Origin: Xylophilus rhododendri
GTDB taxonomy: Bacteria; Pseudomonadota; Gammaproteobacteria; Burkholderiales; Burkholderiaceae_C
Direction: 5' to 3'
NCBI RefSeq assembly: GCF_009906855.1
Contig: NZ_CP047650.1
Span: 4,278,001 to 4,342,000, forward strand
DNA length: 64,000 nt
Shown: positions 35,885-45,303 of the stretch, one piece after another
Position numbering within the stretch: the stretch's first letter is position 1
How the letters are laid out: every line of letters begins with the position of its first letter
Program-made: the position numbers and the translations under genes
Notes under the pieces: model-generated
What the model was told of the DNA's origin: nothing
The model's database searches: none
Seen by the model: only the letters and a program-made list of their open reading frames with translations

Positions 35885-36916
35885 TCATTCGATGGAAATC
35901 CGGGGGTCGGAGATGCTGTACAAGATGTCGACCACGAGGTTGACCAAGACGAAGATGGACGCCATCAGCAGCACGAAGCCCTGCACCGGCGCGTAGTCCG
36001 AGGCCAGCAGCGCATCGAGCGCATAGGAGGCCACGCCCGGCCAGGAGAAGACCTTCTCCACCAGCACGTTGGCGCCCAGCATGGTGGAGAACACGATGCC
36101 CAAAATGGTCAGCACCGGCAGCACCGCGTTGCGCAGCGCATAGGTGACGACGATGCGCCAGGCCGGCAGGCCGATGGAGCGGGCGGTGCGCACGAAGTCG
36201 CTGCCCAGCGCGGCCAGCATCGAGGCACGTGTGATGCGGGCGATGGGCGCCAGCACGAACAGCGCCATGGTGAAGGCCGGCAGCATCAGTTGCTTGAAGG
36301 CGGCCCACCAGCCGGCGCCGTCGCCGACGAGCGCGAAGTCGATCAGCAGGAAGCCGGTGACGTGGGGCGGTGCGCTGGTGAACACATCGAGCCGGCCGGT
36401 CGGGTCCGGCGCAATGCCCAGCATGTAATAGAAGACATAGACCAGCAGCAGGCCCGAGACGAAGGTCGGCACACACACGCCGACGACGCAGAAGAGGCGC
36501 ACCGCATGGTCGATGAAGCTGCCGGCTTTCAGCGCCGCCCAGATGCCCAAGGGCACGGCGGCCAGCAGGGCGATGAGCAGGGCGCTGAAGGTCAGCTCCA
36601 GCGAGGCGGGCAGGCGTTGCTGGATATCCGCCGTCACCTGCTGGCCGGTGGTGAGCGAGCGGCCCAGCTTGCCGGTGCCCACGTCGCGCAGGTAGAGCAG
36701 CAGCTGCTCGGGCACCGGTTTGTCCAGCCCCATCTGCTTGCGCACCATCTCGATTTCTTCCTTGCCGGAACTGCCCCCGTTGGCGAAGAACACCGCCGGA
36801 TCGCCCGGCAGCACCCGCATCAACAGGAAGGTGAAGACCAGCACGCCGAAGAGCGCGGGCAGGGAGGAAACGAAGCGCCGGCCGGTGCGGCGCAGGGTGG
36901 TGGCAAGCAGGCTCAC
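35885..36916 (-). CDS. ABC transporter permease, DppB-like
   Basis: A 343-residue permease that pairs with the DppC-like subunit. The N-terminus has the first membrane helix (LPALFGVLVFTFLLMRVLPGDPAVFF) with the DppB-type motif ending in PGDP. Later come LGRSLTTGQQV, four or five more helices, and the EAA loop with DFVRTARSIGLPAWRIVVTYALRNAVLP near residue 240. It starts four bases after the binding-protein stop, so the two are almost certainly cotranscribed. Confidence 0.94.
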   Translation of the reverse strand: MSLLATTLRRTGRRFVSSLPALFGVLVFTFLLMRVLPGDPAVFFANGGSSGKEEIEMVRKQMGLDKPVPEQLLLYLRDVGTGKLGRSLTTGQQVTADIQQRLPASLELTFSALLIALLAAVPLGIWAALKAGSFIDHAVRLFCVVGVCVPTFVSGLLLVYVFYYMLGIAPDPTGRLDVFTSAPPHVTGFLLIDFALVGDGAGWWAAFKQLMLPAFTMALFVLAPIARITRASMLAALGSDFVRTARSIGLPAWRIVVTYALRNAVLPVLTILGIVFSTMLGANVLVEKVFSWPGVASYALDALLASDYAPVQGFVLLMASIFVLVNLVVDILYSISDPRISIE

Positions 36917-36920
36917 GGGT

Positions 36921-38534
36921 TTACTTGCGGGCGACGTCGCGGAAGTCCACCTGGCGATGGAATTGATAGACGTAGCCGTCGAGCGACGGAACCATCACTG
37001 CATCCTGGCTGGCCTGCCAGATCGGGATCTGCGGCATCAGCTCGAAGGCCATGGCGTTCAGCTGCTTGGCATAGGCCGCGTACTTGGCCGGGTCGGCTTC
37101 GAAGCGGGCCTTCTCGGCGATCTCCACCAGCTTGGGATCGTTGAGCGAGCTGTAGTTCCAGCGCTGGTTGCCGGTGTAGAAGTTGCGGTAGAAGTAGTCG
37201 TTGCTCGGCAGCCAGGCGACGATGTTCTCGGTGAAGAAGGGCGCCTTCTTCTCGTTGATCAGCGTGGACATCTGGGCATCGGGCAGCTTCTGGATGTCGA
37301 CCTTGATGCCGATCTTGGCCAGCGATTCCTTGATCAGCGCGGCCATGGGCTCGGCCACGTTGGCCTGGCCGAGGTTGAAGCTGAAAGTCGTCTCGAAGCC
37401 GTTGGGCATGCCGGCCTCGGCCAGCAGCGCCTTGGCCTTGGCCAGGTCGAGCTTGACCGGCTGGGCGATGGGGAAGTCGGCGCTGGGCGGGCCGTCCTTC
37501 CAGGTGGCGTTGAACAGGGGCTTGCCGCGGCCGAAGAGCGCGGCCTTGAACATGTCGTCGTAGGGCAGGGCATAGGCGATGGCCTGGCGCACCTTGACGT
37601 TGTCGAAGGGCTTCATCTGCGTGTTGAAGGAGATGAAGCTCACCGCGTTGTACTGCGGCGTGGAGATCACCTTGACCTTGCCCTTGGTGGCCAGCGATGC
37701 GGCGTCGTTGGCCTGCAGGTCGATGGCCAGGTCGGCATCGCCGCGCTCGACCAGGTTGGCGCGGGTGGCGGCCTCGGGGATGGTCTGGGCGATGACCCGC
37801 TTGAAGGCGGCGGGCTTGCCGTCGGCGCTGCGGTTCCAGGCCTCGTTGCGCTTGAGCACCAGCTGCTCGCCGGGCTTGAAGCTCTCCACGCTGTAGGCGC
37901 CGCTGCCGGCGGTGTGTTCCTTCAGCCAGGCCTGGGCCCAGGGGTCGTCCGGCGTGGCGTGCGACTTGGCGACTTTGGAGTTGATGATGATCGGATAGAC
38001 GGTGGCCAGGTTGGGCAGGGCCAGGCGGTCGGGCTTGGGCAGGGTGACTTCGATGGTGGCGGGGTCGATCACCTTGAACTGGTCGGCGCTGGTCATGGAG
38101 CCGGTCAGCAACTGGGCGGCGCCGAGCTGCTTGGCGGTGACGGCGCGGTCCAGCGACCACTTCACATCGTCGGCGGTGACGGGGGTGCCGTCCTGGAATT
38201 TCGCGTCCTTGCGCAGGGTGAAGGTGATCTTCAGGCCGTCGGGGCTGACCACCCAGCGCTCGGCCAGCTCGCCGCGGATCTTGTCGAGGTCGAACACCCA
38301 GTTGTCGCCCTGCTTCTTCTTGCCGAAGGACACCAGCCGGTCGTAGGTGCTCATGCCGACGGTGAAGGCCTCGCGGGTGGTGCCGAGCATGGTCGGGTCC
38401 AGCGTGTTGACGGTGCCGCCGGTGACGAAACGCATGGTCTCGGCGCGGGTCTGCGCACTGGCCGGAGCGCTGCACAAAGCGGCCGCGATGGCGATGGCAC
38501 AGGCCTGGAAGAGGGGGAGTCGTTGGGTCTTCAT
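36921..38534 (-). CDS. ABC transporter substrate-binding protein, family 5
   Basis: A 537-residue periplasmic binding protein of the peptide/nickel/opine cluster and the first gene of the operon. A signal peptide ends at SAPASAQ near residue 28. Class features are ERWVVSPDGLKITFTLRKDAKFQDG, DVKWSLDRA, SGAYSVESFKPGEQLVLKRN and VRQAIAYAL. The ligand could be a peptide, an opine or another bulky amphipathic molecule. The oxidoreductases behind it suggest a non-peptide substrate that is oxidised after uptake. The ATG at 38534 follows GAGAGAAACC. Confidence 0.94.
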   Translation of the reverse strand: MKTQRLPLFQACAIAIAAALCSAPASAQTRAETMRFVTGGTVNTLDPTMLGTTREAFTVGMSTYDRLVSFGKKKQGDNWVFDLDKIRGELAERWVVSPDGLKITFTLRKDAKFQDGTPVTADDVKWSLDRAVTAKQLGAAQLLTGSMTSADQFKVIDPATIEVTLPKPDRLALPNLATVYPIIINSKVAKSHATPDDPWAQAWLKEHTAGSGAYSVESFKPGEQLVLKRNEAWNRSADGKPAAFKRVIAQTIPEAATRANLVERGDADLAIDLQANDAASLATKGKVKVISTPQYNAVSFISFNTQMKPFDNVKVRQAIAYALPYDDMFKAALFGRGKPLFNATWKDGPPSADFPIAQPVKLDLAKAKALLAEAGMPNGFETTFSFNLGQANVAEPMAALIKESLAKIGIKVDIQKLPDAQMSTLINEKKAPFFTENIVAWLPSNDYFYRNFYTGNQRWNYSSLNDPKLVEIAEKARFEADPAKYAAYAKQLNAMAFELMPQIPIWQASQDAVMVPSLDGYVYQFHRQVDFRDVARK

Positions 38535-38625
38535 GGTTTCTCTCGGAAGGCTCTGGAGTCCTGGGTTGGAGGGCATTCTTGATGTCGGCGAGGCGGGCTG
38601 TCGTGTTCCTTTTTCGCCTGTGCCC

Positions 38626-38640
38626 TTAACCTGCCGTTAA
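38626..38640. promoter_or_regulatory. Small inverted repeat upstream of the ABC/FMO operon
   Basis: TTAAC and GTTAA flank a five-base spacer, about 90 bases before the binding-protein start. It is a possible operator. No regulator gene sits in the operon, and a short palindrome can arise by chance. Confidence 0.3.
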
Positions 38641-38791
38641 ACCCTGACGGGCGATGGCCCATGCGAGTGCGCGTGCGCACCAACAAGGCGCCGCAAGCGG
38701 GCGAAGGCGGTGCGTGAAAAGGAATCCGTCAGCCGACCTGGAACGCAAGGACCATGCCGCGCGCCGGACGGCATGGGCCGGCCCCCGGCGC

Positions 38792-39862
38792 TCAGCGCGC
38801 GGCGGCGATGGTGGCGACGAAGGCGCGCAGTTGGGTTAGCAGATCGGGCTGCTGTTGCAGGGCATCGTGTGCCGCGTGCAGGGCGTGGCGCCATTCGGCC
38901 AGGGCCGTGCCGTCGGGCGCTTGCGGCGGCTCGGCGGAGATGTCGTTCCAGGCGAGCATGAACCGGCGCAGCGATGGCGGTGCCGCGATGCGGTCCAGGA
39001 AGGCGCCCAGCTTGTCGTGGTGGGCGTCGTCGTCCTGCGGATAGATCTGCCAGGCCAGGGGCGCGCCGGCCCAGAGGGCGCGGACCAGGGAGTCCTCGCC
39101 GCGTACCAGATTGAGGTCGCAGGACCAGAGCAGTTCGTCGAAGGCGGTCTGCGGCAGGGGCGGCAGGTAGTCGATGCGCAGCGCGCCGGTGTGCGGGGGC
39201 AGGGCGGCGCGCACGGCCTGGGTCGCGCGGCCGGGGGTGACCAGCAGGCGGGTGGGCTGCTCTGCCGAGGCCCATTGCGCCAGCAGCGCGGCCAGGCCTT
39301 TCGGTTCGTAGCAGAACAGCGAGACCAGGCGCTCGCCCTGCCAGGCGATGCCCCGGGCGGCCAGCCAGGCGGCGCGGTCGAAGGCCTGCAGGCGCCGGGC
39401 CAGGTCGTCCTCCCGCAGCAGGCCGCCGGTGGCGGGCGTGAAGCCGGGGTAGAAGAAATGCTTGGTCAGGCCGGCGCCCGGGCCGTTGAAGACGGGGGAG
39501 GGCAGGCGGTGCATGCGCTCCACATAACTTTCGGCGGACAGGTATTCGAGGTTGATCCAGGGGCGCGGGCCGGTGCCGGCGGCGAAGTGGGCGACCAGGG
39601 CGGGCTCCGGATCGCAGCCGAAGGCCTCGACCAGCACATCGGGCGGCGGCGCCAGCACGGCGGCCTGGACGGCCGCAGGATCCGACCAGTCGACCACCGT
39701 CACGCCCGCCACCCCGCCCGGCGCCATCCAGGCCAGCGCGGCGCCGTCGTCCACCCAGAGCCGGGCCTCGTCACCGGCCCGCGCCAGCTGCGCGGCCAGG
39801 CGCCAGCAGACGCCCAGATCGCCATGGTTGTCGATGACCTTGCAGAAGATGTCCCAGCGCAT
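38792..39862 (-). CDS. earP: EF-P arginine rhamnosyltransferase EarP
   Basis: Transfers rhamnose from dTDP-rhamnose to Arg32 of EF-P, which activates the factor. The 356-residue protein begins MRWDIFCKVIDNHGDLGVCWRL, the conserved EarP start with the catalytic aspartate, and contains EAFGCDPE, WINLEYLSAE and FYPGFTPATGGLLRE. Near the C-terminus NLVRGEDSLVRALWAGAPLAWQIYPQ binds the donor nucleotide. It is divergent from uvrC with 46 bases between the starts. In many betaproteobacteria earP sits directly beside efp; here about 17 kb of other genes separate them. Confidence 0.95.
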   Translation of the reverse strand: MRWDIFCKVIDNHGDLGVCWRLAAQLARAGDEARLWVDDGAALAWMAPGGVAGVTVVDWSDPAAVQAAVLAPPPDVLVEAFGCDPEPALVAHFAAGTGPRPWINLEYLSAESYVERMHRLPSPVFNGPGAGLTKHFFYPGFTPATGGLLREDDLARRLQAFDRAAWLAARGIAWQGERLVSLFCYEPKGLAALLAQWASAEQPTRLLVTPGRATQAVRAALPPHTGALRIDYLPPLPQTAFDELLWSCDLNLVRGEDSLVRALWAGAPLAWQIYPQDDDAHHDKLGAFLDRIAAPPSLRRFMLAWNDISAEPPQAPDGTALAEWRHALHAAHDALQQQPDLLTQLRAFVATIAAAR

Positions 39863-39908
39863 GCCCGTCCTTTGAAGCGGCCGATTGTCCCGCGCGACAA
39901 TAGCCGGC

Positions 39909-41861
39909 ATGTCAGACGTGCATTCCGAAGAACTCCTCGCGCAGGTCGCGGCCCTGCCGATGCTGCCGGGGGTGTACCGCTATTTCGATGCCGAGGGCGC
40001 GCTGCTCTACGTCGGCAAGGCGCGCAATCTCAAGCGGCGGGTGGCCAACTATTTCCAGAAGAGCCATGGCGCCACCCGCATCGGGCACATGATCGCCCGC
40101 ATCGCGCGCATGGAAACGACGGTGGTGCGCTCGGAAGCCGAGGCGCTGCTGCTCGAGAACAACCTGATCAAGACGCAGAACCCGCGCTACAACATCGTCT
40201 TTCGCGACGACAAGAGCTATCCCTACCTGAAGATCACCGGCCAGCCCGATGCGCGCGGTGCAGCCGGCGTGCCGCATGCCCAGCAGTTCCCGCGCATGGC
40301 CTATTACCGCGGCGCGGTGGAGAAGCGCCACCGCTATTTCGGGCCCTTCCCCAGCGCCTGGGCGGTGAAGGAATCGATCCAGCTGATCCAGAAGGTGTTC
40401 CGCCTGCGCACCTGCGAGGACACCGTCTTCAACAACCGCACCCGGCCCTGCCTGCTCTACCAGATCAAGCGCTGCTCCGGCCCCTGCGTGAACCTGGTCT
40501 CGCCCGAGGCCTACGGCCTGGACGTGGCCCATGCCGAGCGTTTCCTGCGCGGCGAGACGCAGGAGGTGGTCGAGACTCTGAACCAGCGCATGATGGCCCA
40601 CGCCGAGCGCCTCGAATTCGAGCAGGCGGCCGACCTGCGCAACCAGGCCTCGGCGCTGTCCAAGGTGATGCACCAGCAGACCATCGAGACGGCCTCGGAC
40701 AAGGACGTGGACATCATCGCGGTGAAGGTGCAGGGCGGCAAAGCCTGCGTGAACCTGGCCATGGTGCGTGGCGGCCGGCACCTGGGCGACCGGGCCTACT
40801 TCCCGGTGCATGTGGAGGATGCGGCCGCCATCGGCTCCGGCGCGATGGAAGAGGAGACCGAGGCGCCGGTTCCGGTGGAGCAGCAGGTGCTGGAAGCCTT
40901 CGTCGCCCAGCACTACACCGGGGTGGCCGTGCCCTCGGCGCTGGTGGTGGGCACGCCGGTGGCGGCCGAGCTGGTGGAGGCGCTGTCGGCCTCGATCGGT
41001 TCGCGCATCTCGGCGGTGCACAACCCGCGCGGCCAGCGCCGCATCTGGCTGGAGATGGCGCAGACCGGCGCCGACCTGCAGCTGGCCCGGCTGCTGGCCG
41101 AGGAAGGCTCGCAGCAGGCGCGCACCCGGGCGCTGGTCGATGCACTCGACCTGGCGATCGAGGACCTGGACCAGCTGCGCATCGAATGCTTCGACATCTC
41201 GCACACGGCCGGCGAGGCCACGCAGGCCTCCTGCGTGGTGTTCCAGCAGCACAAGATGATGAATGCCGAGTACCGGCGCTACAACATCGAGGGCATCACC
41301 GGCGGCGACGACTATGCCGCCATGCGCCAGGTGCTGACGCGGCGCTACGGCAAGCTGGCCGAGGCCGCCAAGGTTTCGGCCGACCCCGACCAGCCCAGCA
41401 CCGGCACGGCGCGCATGCCCGACCTGGTGCTGGTCGACGGCGGCAAGGGCCAGGTCTCGATGGCGCGCGAGGTGTTCGAATCGCTGGGGCTGGACCTGGC
41501 GCTGATCGTCGGCGTGGAAAAGGGCGAGGGCCGCAAGGTGGGGCTGGAGGAACTGGTGTTCGCCGACGGCCGGGAGAAGGTCTATCTGGGCCGCGATTCG
41601 GCGGCGCTGATGCTGGTGGCGCAGATCCGCGACGAGGCCCACCGCTTCGCCATCACCGGCATGCGCGCCAAGCGCGCCAAGGTGCGCACGGGCGGCAGCC
41701 GGCTGGAGGACATCGCCGGCGTCGGCCCCAAGAAACGCGCGCGGCTGCTGCAGCATTTCGGCGGCGTGCGGGGCGTGGCGGCGGCGGGGGTGGAGGACAT
41801 CATGCGGGTCGACGGCATCTCGCGCGAGCTGGCCGAGGACATCTACCGGGCGCTGCATTAG
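39909..41861 (+). CDS. uvrC: Excinuclease ABC subunit C
   Basis: Makes both incisions beside a lesion in nucleotide excision repair, with UvrA and UvrB. The 650-residue protein has a GIY-YIG endonuclease at the N-terminus ([20 protein letters not shown], near residues 19-38), a UVR helix pair near residues 215-250 ([12 protein letters not shown]) that binds UvrB, an RNase-H-like nuclease domain containing [11 protein letters not shown] near residue 505, and a C-terminal helix-hairpin-helix ([19 protein letters not shown]). The ATG at 39909 is the first good start. It is followed by a repeat and then pgsA. Confidence 0.97.
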   Translation: MSDVHSEELLAQVAALPMLPGVYRYFDAEGALLYVGKARNLKRRVANYFQKSHGATRIGHMIARIARMETTVVRSEAEALLLENNLIKTQNPRYNIVFRDDKSYPYLKITGQPDARGAAGVPHAQQFPRMAYYRGAVEKRHRYFGPFPSAWAVKESIQLIQKVFRLRTCEDTVFNNRTRPCLLYQIKRCSGPCVNLVSPEAYGLDVAHAERFLRGETQEVVETLNQRMMAHAERLEFEQAADLRNQASALSKVMHQQTIETASDKDVDIIAVKVQGGKACVNLAMVRGGRHLGDRAYFPVHVEDAAAIGSGAMEEETEAPVPVEQQVLEAFVAQHYTGVAVPSALVVGTPVAAELVEALSASIGSRISAVHNPRGQRRIWLEMAQTGADLQLARLLAEEGSQQARTRALVDALDLAIEDLDQLRIECFDISHTAGEATQASCVVFQQHKMMNAEYRRYNIEGITGGDDYAAMRQVLTRRYGKLAEAAKVSADPDQPSTGTARMPDLVLVDGGKGQVSMAREVFESLGLDLALIVGVEKGEGRKVGLEELVFADGREKVYLGRDSAALMLVAQIRDEAHRFAITGMRAKRAKVRTGGSRLEDIAGVGPKKRARLLQHFGGVRGVAAAGVEDIMRVDGISRELAEDIYRALH

Positions 41862-41867
41862 CAGCCG

Positions 41868-41922
41868 CTTTGCCGCCAGGTACCGAGCGACGCAGGAAGT
41901 GCGTGACCTGGGGTCCATAATG
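41868..41922. repeat. Second copy of the intergenic repeat type
   Basis: This reads GCCGCCAGGTACCGAGCGACG and then GAAGTGCGTGACCTGGGG, related to the 3' half of the element at 35775-35878. It lies between uvrC and pgsA and ends just before the pgsA start region. Confidence 0.5.
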
Positions 41923-41927
41923 CTTTT

Positions 41928-42493
41928 ATGTTCTGGACCCTGCCGACCATCCTCACCTGGACGCGGATCGTCGCGATTCCCCTGATCGCGGGGGTCTTCT
42001 ACCTGCCGCTGGCCCCGCAGGCCTGCAACCTCATCGCCACGGTGATGTTCGTCGTCTTTGCGCTGACCGACTGGCTCGACGGCTGGCTGGCGCGCAAGCT
42101 CGGGCAGACGTCCTCCTTCGGCGCCTTCCTCGATCCGGTGGCCGACAAGTTCCTGGTCTGCGCCTCGCTGCTGGTGCTGGTGCACCTGGGCCGGGCCGAT
42201 GTGTTCGTGGCGCTGATCATCATCGGCCGCGAGATCGCCATCTCTGCCCTGCGCGAGTGGATGGCGCAGATCGGCGCCTCCCGCAGCGTGGCGGTGCACA
42301 TGCTGGGCAAGGTCAAGACCACGGTGCAGATGGTCGCCATCCCCTTCCTGCTCTACCAGGCCACGCTGTTCGGCGTGGTCGATACCGGCGCCTGGGGCGG
42401 GTGCTGATCTGGGCCGCCGCGGTGCTCACCGTGTGGTCCATGGTGTACTACCTGCAGAAGGCATTGCCCGAGATCCGCGCCCGCGTGAAATGA
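41928..42493 (+). CDS. pgsA: CDP-diacylglycerol-glycerol-3-phosphate phosphatidyltransferase, frameshifted near its 3' end
   Basis: Makes phosphatidylglycerophosphate, the committed step to phosphatidylglycerol and cardiolipin, in the inner membrane. The CDP-alcohol phosphotransferase motif is complete (DG-x2-AR-x8-G-x3-D-x3-D, starting at DWLDGWLARKLG near residue 45). The direct frame stops at 42407, after GAWGGC. The correct ending (RVLIWAAAVLTVWSMVYYLQK) continues in another frame to 42493. Adding one G to the run near 42395-42400 restores a 188-residue protein of normal length. This enzyme is normally essential, so a sequence error is more likely than loss. Without the repair the last membrane helix is missing. 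Confidence 0.9.
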
Positions 42494-42565
42494 GGCATCT
42501 GGAAAGCGAATAGAATCCTGCCTCCGCGGTGTCGAACGGCCTGCCGGCCGAGTCTTCTTGCCGTA

Positions 42566-42594
42566 TTGACACCCCCGGTGTCCCTGGCTTTAAT
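42566..42594 (+). promoter_or_regulatory. Sigma-70 promoter for the HU gene
   Basis: TTGACA at 42566-42571 and TTTAAT at 42589-42594 are separated by exactly 17 bases. It gives a leader of about 140 bases before the GTG start. It is one of the best housekeeping promoters visible in the window. Confidence 0.75.
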
Positions 42595-42737
42595 CGACTT
42601 TTCCCGGCCTGCCGGCCCCGCGTACATCGTCTTTTCGGACACACCTCGCGTGCTGTTCCGACGCTGTGAGCCAACGCTTTCGGCATCCCTTTTTTAGACT
42701 CCACCGCACACGTCTATCCGCTTTAGAGAGGCTATTT

Positions 42738-43010
42738 GTGAACAAGACCGAACTGATCGAGCACATCGCCAAGAACGCCGACATCTCCAAGGCAGCCGCT
42801 ACCCGGGCCCTGGAATCCACCATCGGCGCCGTCAAGACCACATTGAAGAAAGGCGGCACGGTTTCGCTCGTTGGTTTCGGTACCTTCGCCGTCGGCAAGC
42901 GCGCTGCCCGCAGCGGCCGCAATCCGCGTACCGGCGCAGCGATCAAGATCAAGGCTGCTAAAGTACCGAAGTTCCGTCCGGGCAAGGCCCTGAAGGACGC
43001 CCTGAACTGA
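42738..43010 (+). CDS. hupB: DNA-binding protein HU (HupB-like)
   Basis: A 90-residue nucleoid protein that bends DNA non-specifically. It begins with [24 protein letters not shown] and has the family signature [21 protein letters not shown], with the DNA-intercalating arm around the Pro in RNPRTG. The start is a GTG at 42738 that follows GAGAGGCTATTT. Alternative upstream codons would add residues not found in HU. tRNA-Val starts 16 bases after the stop, so the two are probably cotranscribed from the strong promoter upstream. Confidence 0.97.
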   Translation: MNKTELIEHIAKNADISKAAATRALESTIGAVKTTLKKGGTVSLVGFGTFAVGKRAARSGRNPRTGAAIKIKAAKVPKFRPGKALKDALN

Positions 43011-43026
43011 TTTCCAGTCGAAGGTG

Positions 43027-43102
43027 GGGTGCTTAGCTCAGTTGGTAGAGCGGCGCTCTTACACGGCGTAGGTCGGCGGTTCGAGCCCGTCAGCACCCAC
43101 CA
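43027..43102 (+). tRNA. tRNA-Val (anticodon UAC)
   Basis: A 76-base cloverleaf with an encoded CCA end. The acceptor stem is GGGTGCT pairing with AGCACCC, the D-arm is GCTCAGTTGGTAGAGC, the anticodon loop centres on TAC, and the T-arm contains GGTTCGAGCC. It lies between hupB and a terminator. Confidence 0.97.
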
Positions 43103-43120
43103 CCCACCCCTGCTGCAGAC

Positions 43121-43150
43121 AAGGCGAACATCCGTTCGCCTTTTTTGTTT
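43121..43150 (+). terminator. Intrinsic terminator after tRNA-Val
   Basis: AAGGCGAAC and GTTCGCCTT form a nine-base stem with a four-base loop, followed by TTTTTGTTTTTG. It would end the hupB-tRNA-Val transcript before ppiD. Confidence 0.9.
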
Positions 43151-43189
43151 TTGCCGAGCGCGCTTCATTTGCGCTAGAAGAGTCCCGCC

Positions 43190-45115
43190 ATGTTCGAGTT
43201 CATCCGCAAGCACTCCAAGATCGTGATGGTGCTGCTGTTCCTGCTGATCATCCCGTCCTTCGTGATGTTCGGCATCGACGGCTATCGTCGGTCCATGGAG
43301 CAGCGCGCCACCGTCGCCACGGTGGACGGCCATGACGTCACCCAGGGCGAGTGGGACGAGGCGCACCGCCTGACGGTCGAGCGCGCCCGCCAGCAGTCGC
43401 CCAATATCGACGCCAAGTTCTTCGATACGCCGCAGGCCAAGTACATGACGCTGGAGCGCCTGGTGCGCGAACGCACCCTGCAGGTGGCAGCCTCGAAGTA
43501 CCACCTCGACCCGAGCGAGGGCCGGCTGGTGCGCACGCTGCAGCAGGACCCCTCGATCGCCGCCCTGCGCGGCGCCGACGGCAAGCTCGACGTGGCGCAG
43601 TACCGCCAGATCCTCGCCACCCAGGGCATGACGCCGGAGAGCTACGAAGCCCGCGTGGCCGGCGAACTGGCCCTGCGCCAGGTGCTGGCCGGTGTCGACA
43701 CCAGCGCCATCGCCACCCAGGCCCAGGCCGATGCGGTGCTCAAGCCCTTCTTCCAGCAGCGCAACATCCAGGTCGCGATGTTCAAGGCGGCCGAGTTCGC
43801 GGCCAAGGTCGCGCCCACCGACGCCGAGCTGCAGGCCTACTACGACGGCCACCAGGCGCGCTTTCGCAAGGCCGAGCAGGCCGATGTGGAATACGTGGTG
43901 CTGGACCTCGACGGCCTGAAGCAGAGCATCGTGCCCGCCGAGAAGGACCTGCGCGACTTCTACGCCCAGAACCAGGCCCGCCTGCTCGGCCAGGAAGAGC
44001 GGCGCGCCAGCCACATCCTGCTGACGGTTCCCAAGGATGCGCCGCAGGCCGAGCGCGACAAGATCAAGGCTCGTGCCGAGCAGATCCTGGCCACGGTGCG
44101 CAAGGACCCGGCCAAGTTTGCCGAAGTGGCGCGCAAGGAGTCGCAGGATCCGGGCTCGGCCGCGCAGGGCGGCGATCTCAACTTCTTCGCCCGCGGCGCC
44201 ATGGTCAAGCCCTTCGAGGATGCGGCTTTCGCCTTGAAGAAGGGCGAGATCAGCGACGTGGTCACCTCCGATTTCGGCTACCACATCATCCAGGTCACCG
44301 ACATCAAGGCGCAGCGCCAGCGCTCCTTCGAAGAGGTGCGTCCTGAGCTGGAGGCGCAGTTCCGCCAGCAGGAAGCGCAGAAGCGTTTCGCCGAAGCCGC
44401 CGACACCTTCACCAACACCGTCTACGAACAGGCCGACAGCTTGAAGCCGGTGGCCGACAAGCTGAAGCTGACGGTGCGCAGCGCCAGCAACGTGGGCCGT
44501 GTGCCAGCGCCTGGAACGGCCGGCCCCCTGGCCAACGAACGCCTGCTGACCGCGCTGTTCGCGCCGGACGCAGTCGAGAAGAAACGCAATACCGAAGCCG
44601 TCGAGATCGGCCCGAGCCAGCTGACGGCCGCCCGCATCGTGAAGTACACGCCGGCACGCACGCCGCCCTTCGCCGAGATACGCGACGAAGTCCGTGCGCA
44701 GTTCGTGCGCGAGAAGGCTTCCGAGCTGGCCATGAAGGAGGGCGAAGCCCGCCTGGCCGCCTGGAAGGCCGCGCCGGCCAGCGCCAGCCTGCCGGCGGCC
44801 GTCAATGTGTCGCGCAGCGAGAGCGGCCAGTTGCTGCCGTCCGTGGTCGCCGCCGCCATGCGTGCGCCTTCGGCCAGCCTGCCCGCCTGGGTGGGCGTGG
44901 ACAGCGGCGATGGCGGCTATGCCGTGATCCGCATCAACAAGATCGAGGCGCGCGCCGCCACGCCCGCGCCGGATCCGGCCGCCGAGCGCGCGCAGGTCGC
45001 CCAGTCCTGGGGCAGTGCCGAAAGCAATGCCTACCTGGAATGGCTGCGCACGCAGCTGAAGGTGCAGATCAAGGCGCCGAAACCGGTGACGGTGACCTTG
45101 CCCGGCATCGGCTGA
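43190..45115 (+). CDS. ppiD: Periplasmic folding factor PpiD (parvulin-type)
   Basis: An inner-membrane-anchored chaperone that helps proteins leaving the Sec translocon. The 641-residue protein has an N-terminal membrane helix ([19 protein letters not shown], near residues 11-29), a large SurA_N-like chaperone region, one parvulin domain near residues 265-355 ([13 protein letters not shown] through [20 protein letters not shown] and [10 protein letters not shown]), and a C-terminal chaperone half. In E. coli PpiD has little isomerase activity, and the same may hold here. It lies between two tRNA genes with its own ribosome site. Confidence 0.95.
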   Translation: MFEFIRKHSKIVMVLLFLLIIPSFVMFGIDGYRRSMEQRATVATVDGHDVTQGEWDEAHRLTVERARQQSPNIDAKFFDTPQAKYMTLERLVRERTLQVAASKYHLDPSEGRLVRTLQQDPSIAALRGADGKLDVAQYRQILATQGMTPESYEARVAGELALRQVLAGVDTSAIATQAQADAVLKPFFQQRNIQVAMFKAAEFAAKVAPTDAELQAYYDGHQARFRKAEQADVEYVVLDLDGLKQSIVPAEKDLRDFYAQNQARLLGQEERRASHILLTVPKDAPQAERDKIKARAEQILATVRKDPAKFAEVARKESQDPGSAAQGGDLNFFARGAMVKPFEDAAFALKKGEISDVVTSDFGYHIIQVTDIKAQRQRSFEEVRPELEAQFRQQEAQKRFAEAADTFTNTVYEQADSLKPVADKLKLTVRSASNVGRVPAPGTAGPLANERLLTALFAPDAVEKKRNTEAVEIGPSQLTAARIVKYTPARTPPFAEIRDEVRAQFVREKASELAMKEGEARLAAWKAAPASASLPAAVNVSRSESGQLLPSVVAAAMRAPSASLPAWVGVDSGDGGYAVIRINKIEARAATPAPDPAAERAQVAQSWGSAESNAYLEWLRTQLKVQIKAPKPVTVTLPGIG

Positions 45116-45147
45116 CAAGAATTCCAAAAAGCCTGGAAATTTCAGGC

Positions 45148-45153
45148 TATAAT
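45148..45153 (+). promoter_or_regulatory. -10 element for tRNA-His
   Basis: A perfect TATAAT lies 10 bases before the tRNA start. No good -35 box is seen at the correct distance. The GC-rich stretch just after it looks like a stringent discriminator. Confidence 0.55.
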
Positions 45154-45163
45154 TTGGGGCTCC

Positions 45164-45240
45164 GGTGGCTGTAGCTCAGTTGGTAGAGTCCAGGATTGTG
45201 ATTCCTGTTGTCGTGGGTTCGAGCCCCATCAGCCACCCCA
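45164..45240 (+). tRNA. tRNA-His (anticodon GUG)
   Basis: A 77-base cloverleaf with encoded CCA and the extra 5' G typical of tRNA-His. The acceptor is GGTGGCT pairing with AGCCACC. The anticodon stem CAGGA/TCCTG encloses TTGTGAT with GTG in the centre. Confidence 0.97.
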
Positions 45241-45246
45241 AAATTC

Positions 45247-45290
45247 AAAGCCCTTGCAGGTTCATCGCCTGCAAGGGCTTTTGTGTTTTC
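45247..45290 (+). terminator. Intrinsic terminator after tRNA-His
   Basis: AAAGCCCTTGCAGG and its perfect complement flank a seven-base loop, followed by TTGTGTTTT. The HD-GYP gene converges on it from the other strand. Confidence 0.9.
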
Positions 45291-45303
45291 GCCCTGGACG
45301 GCT

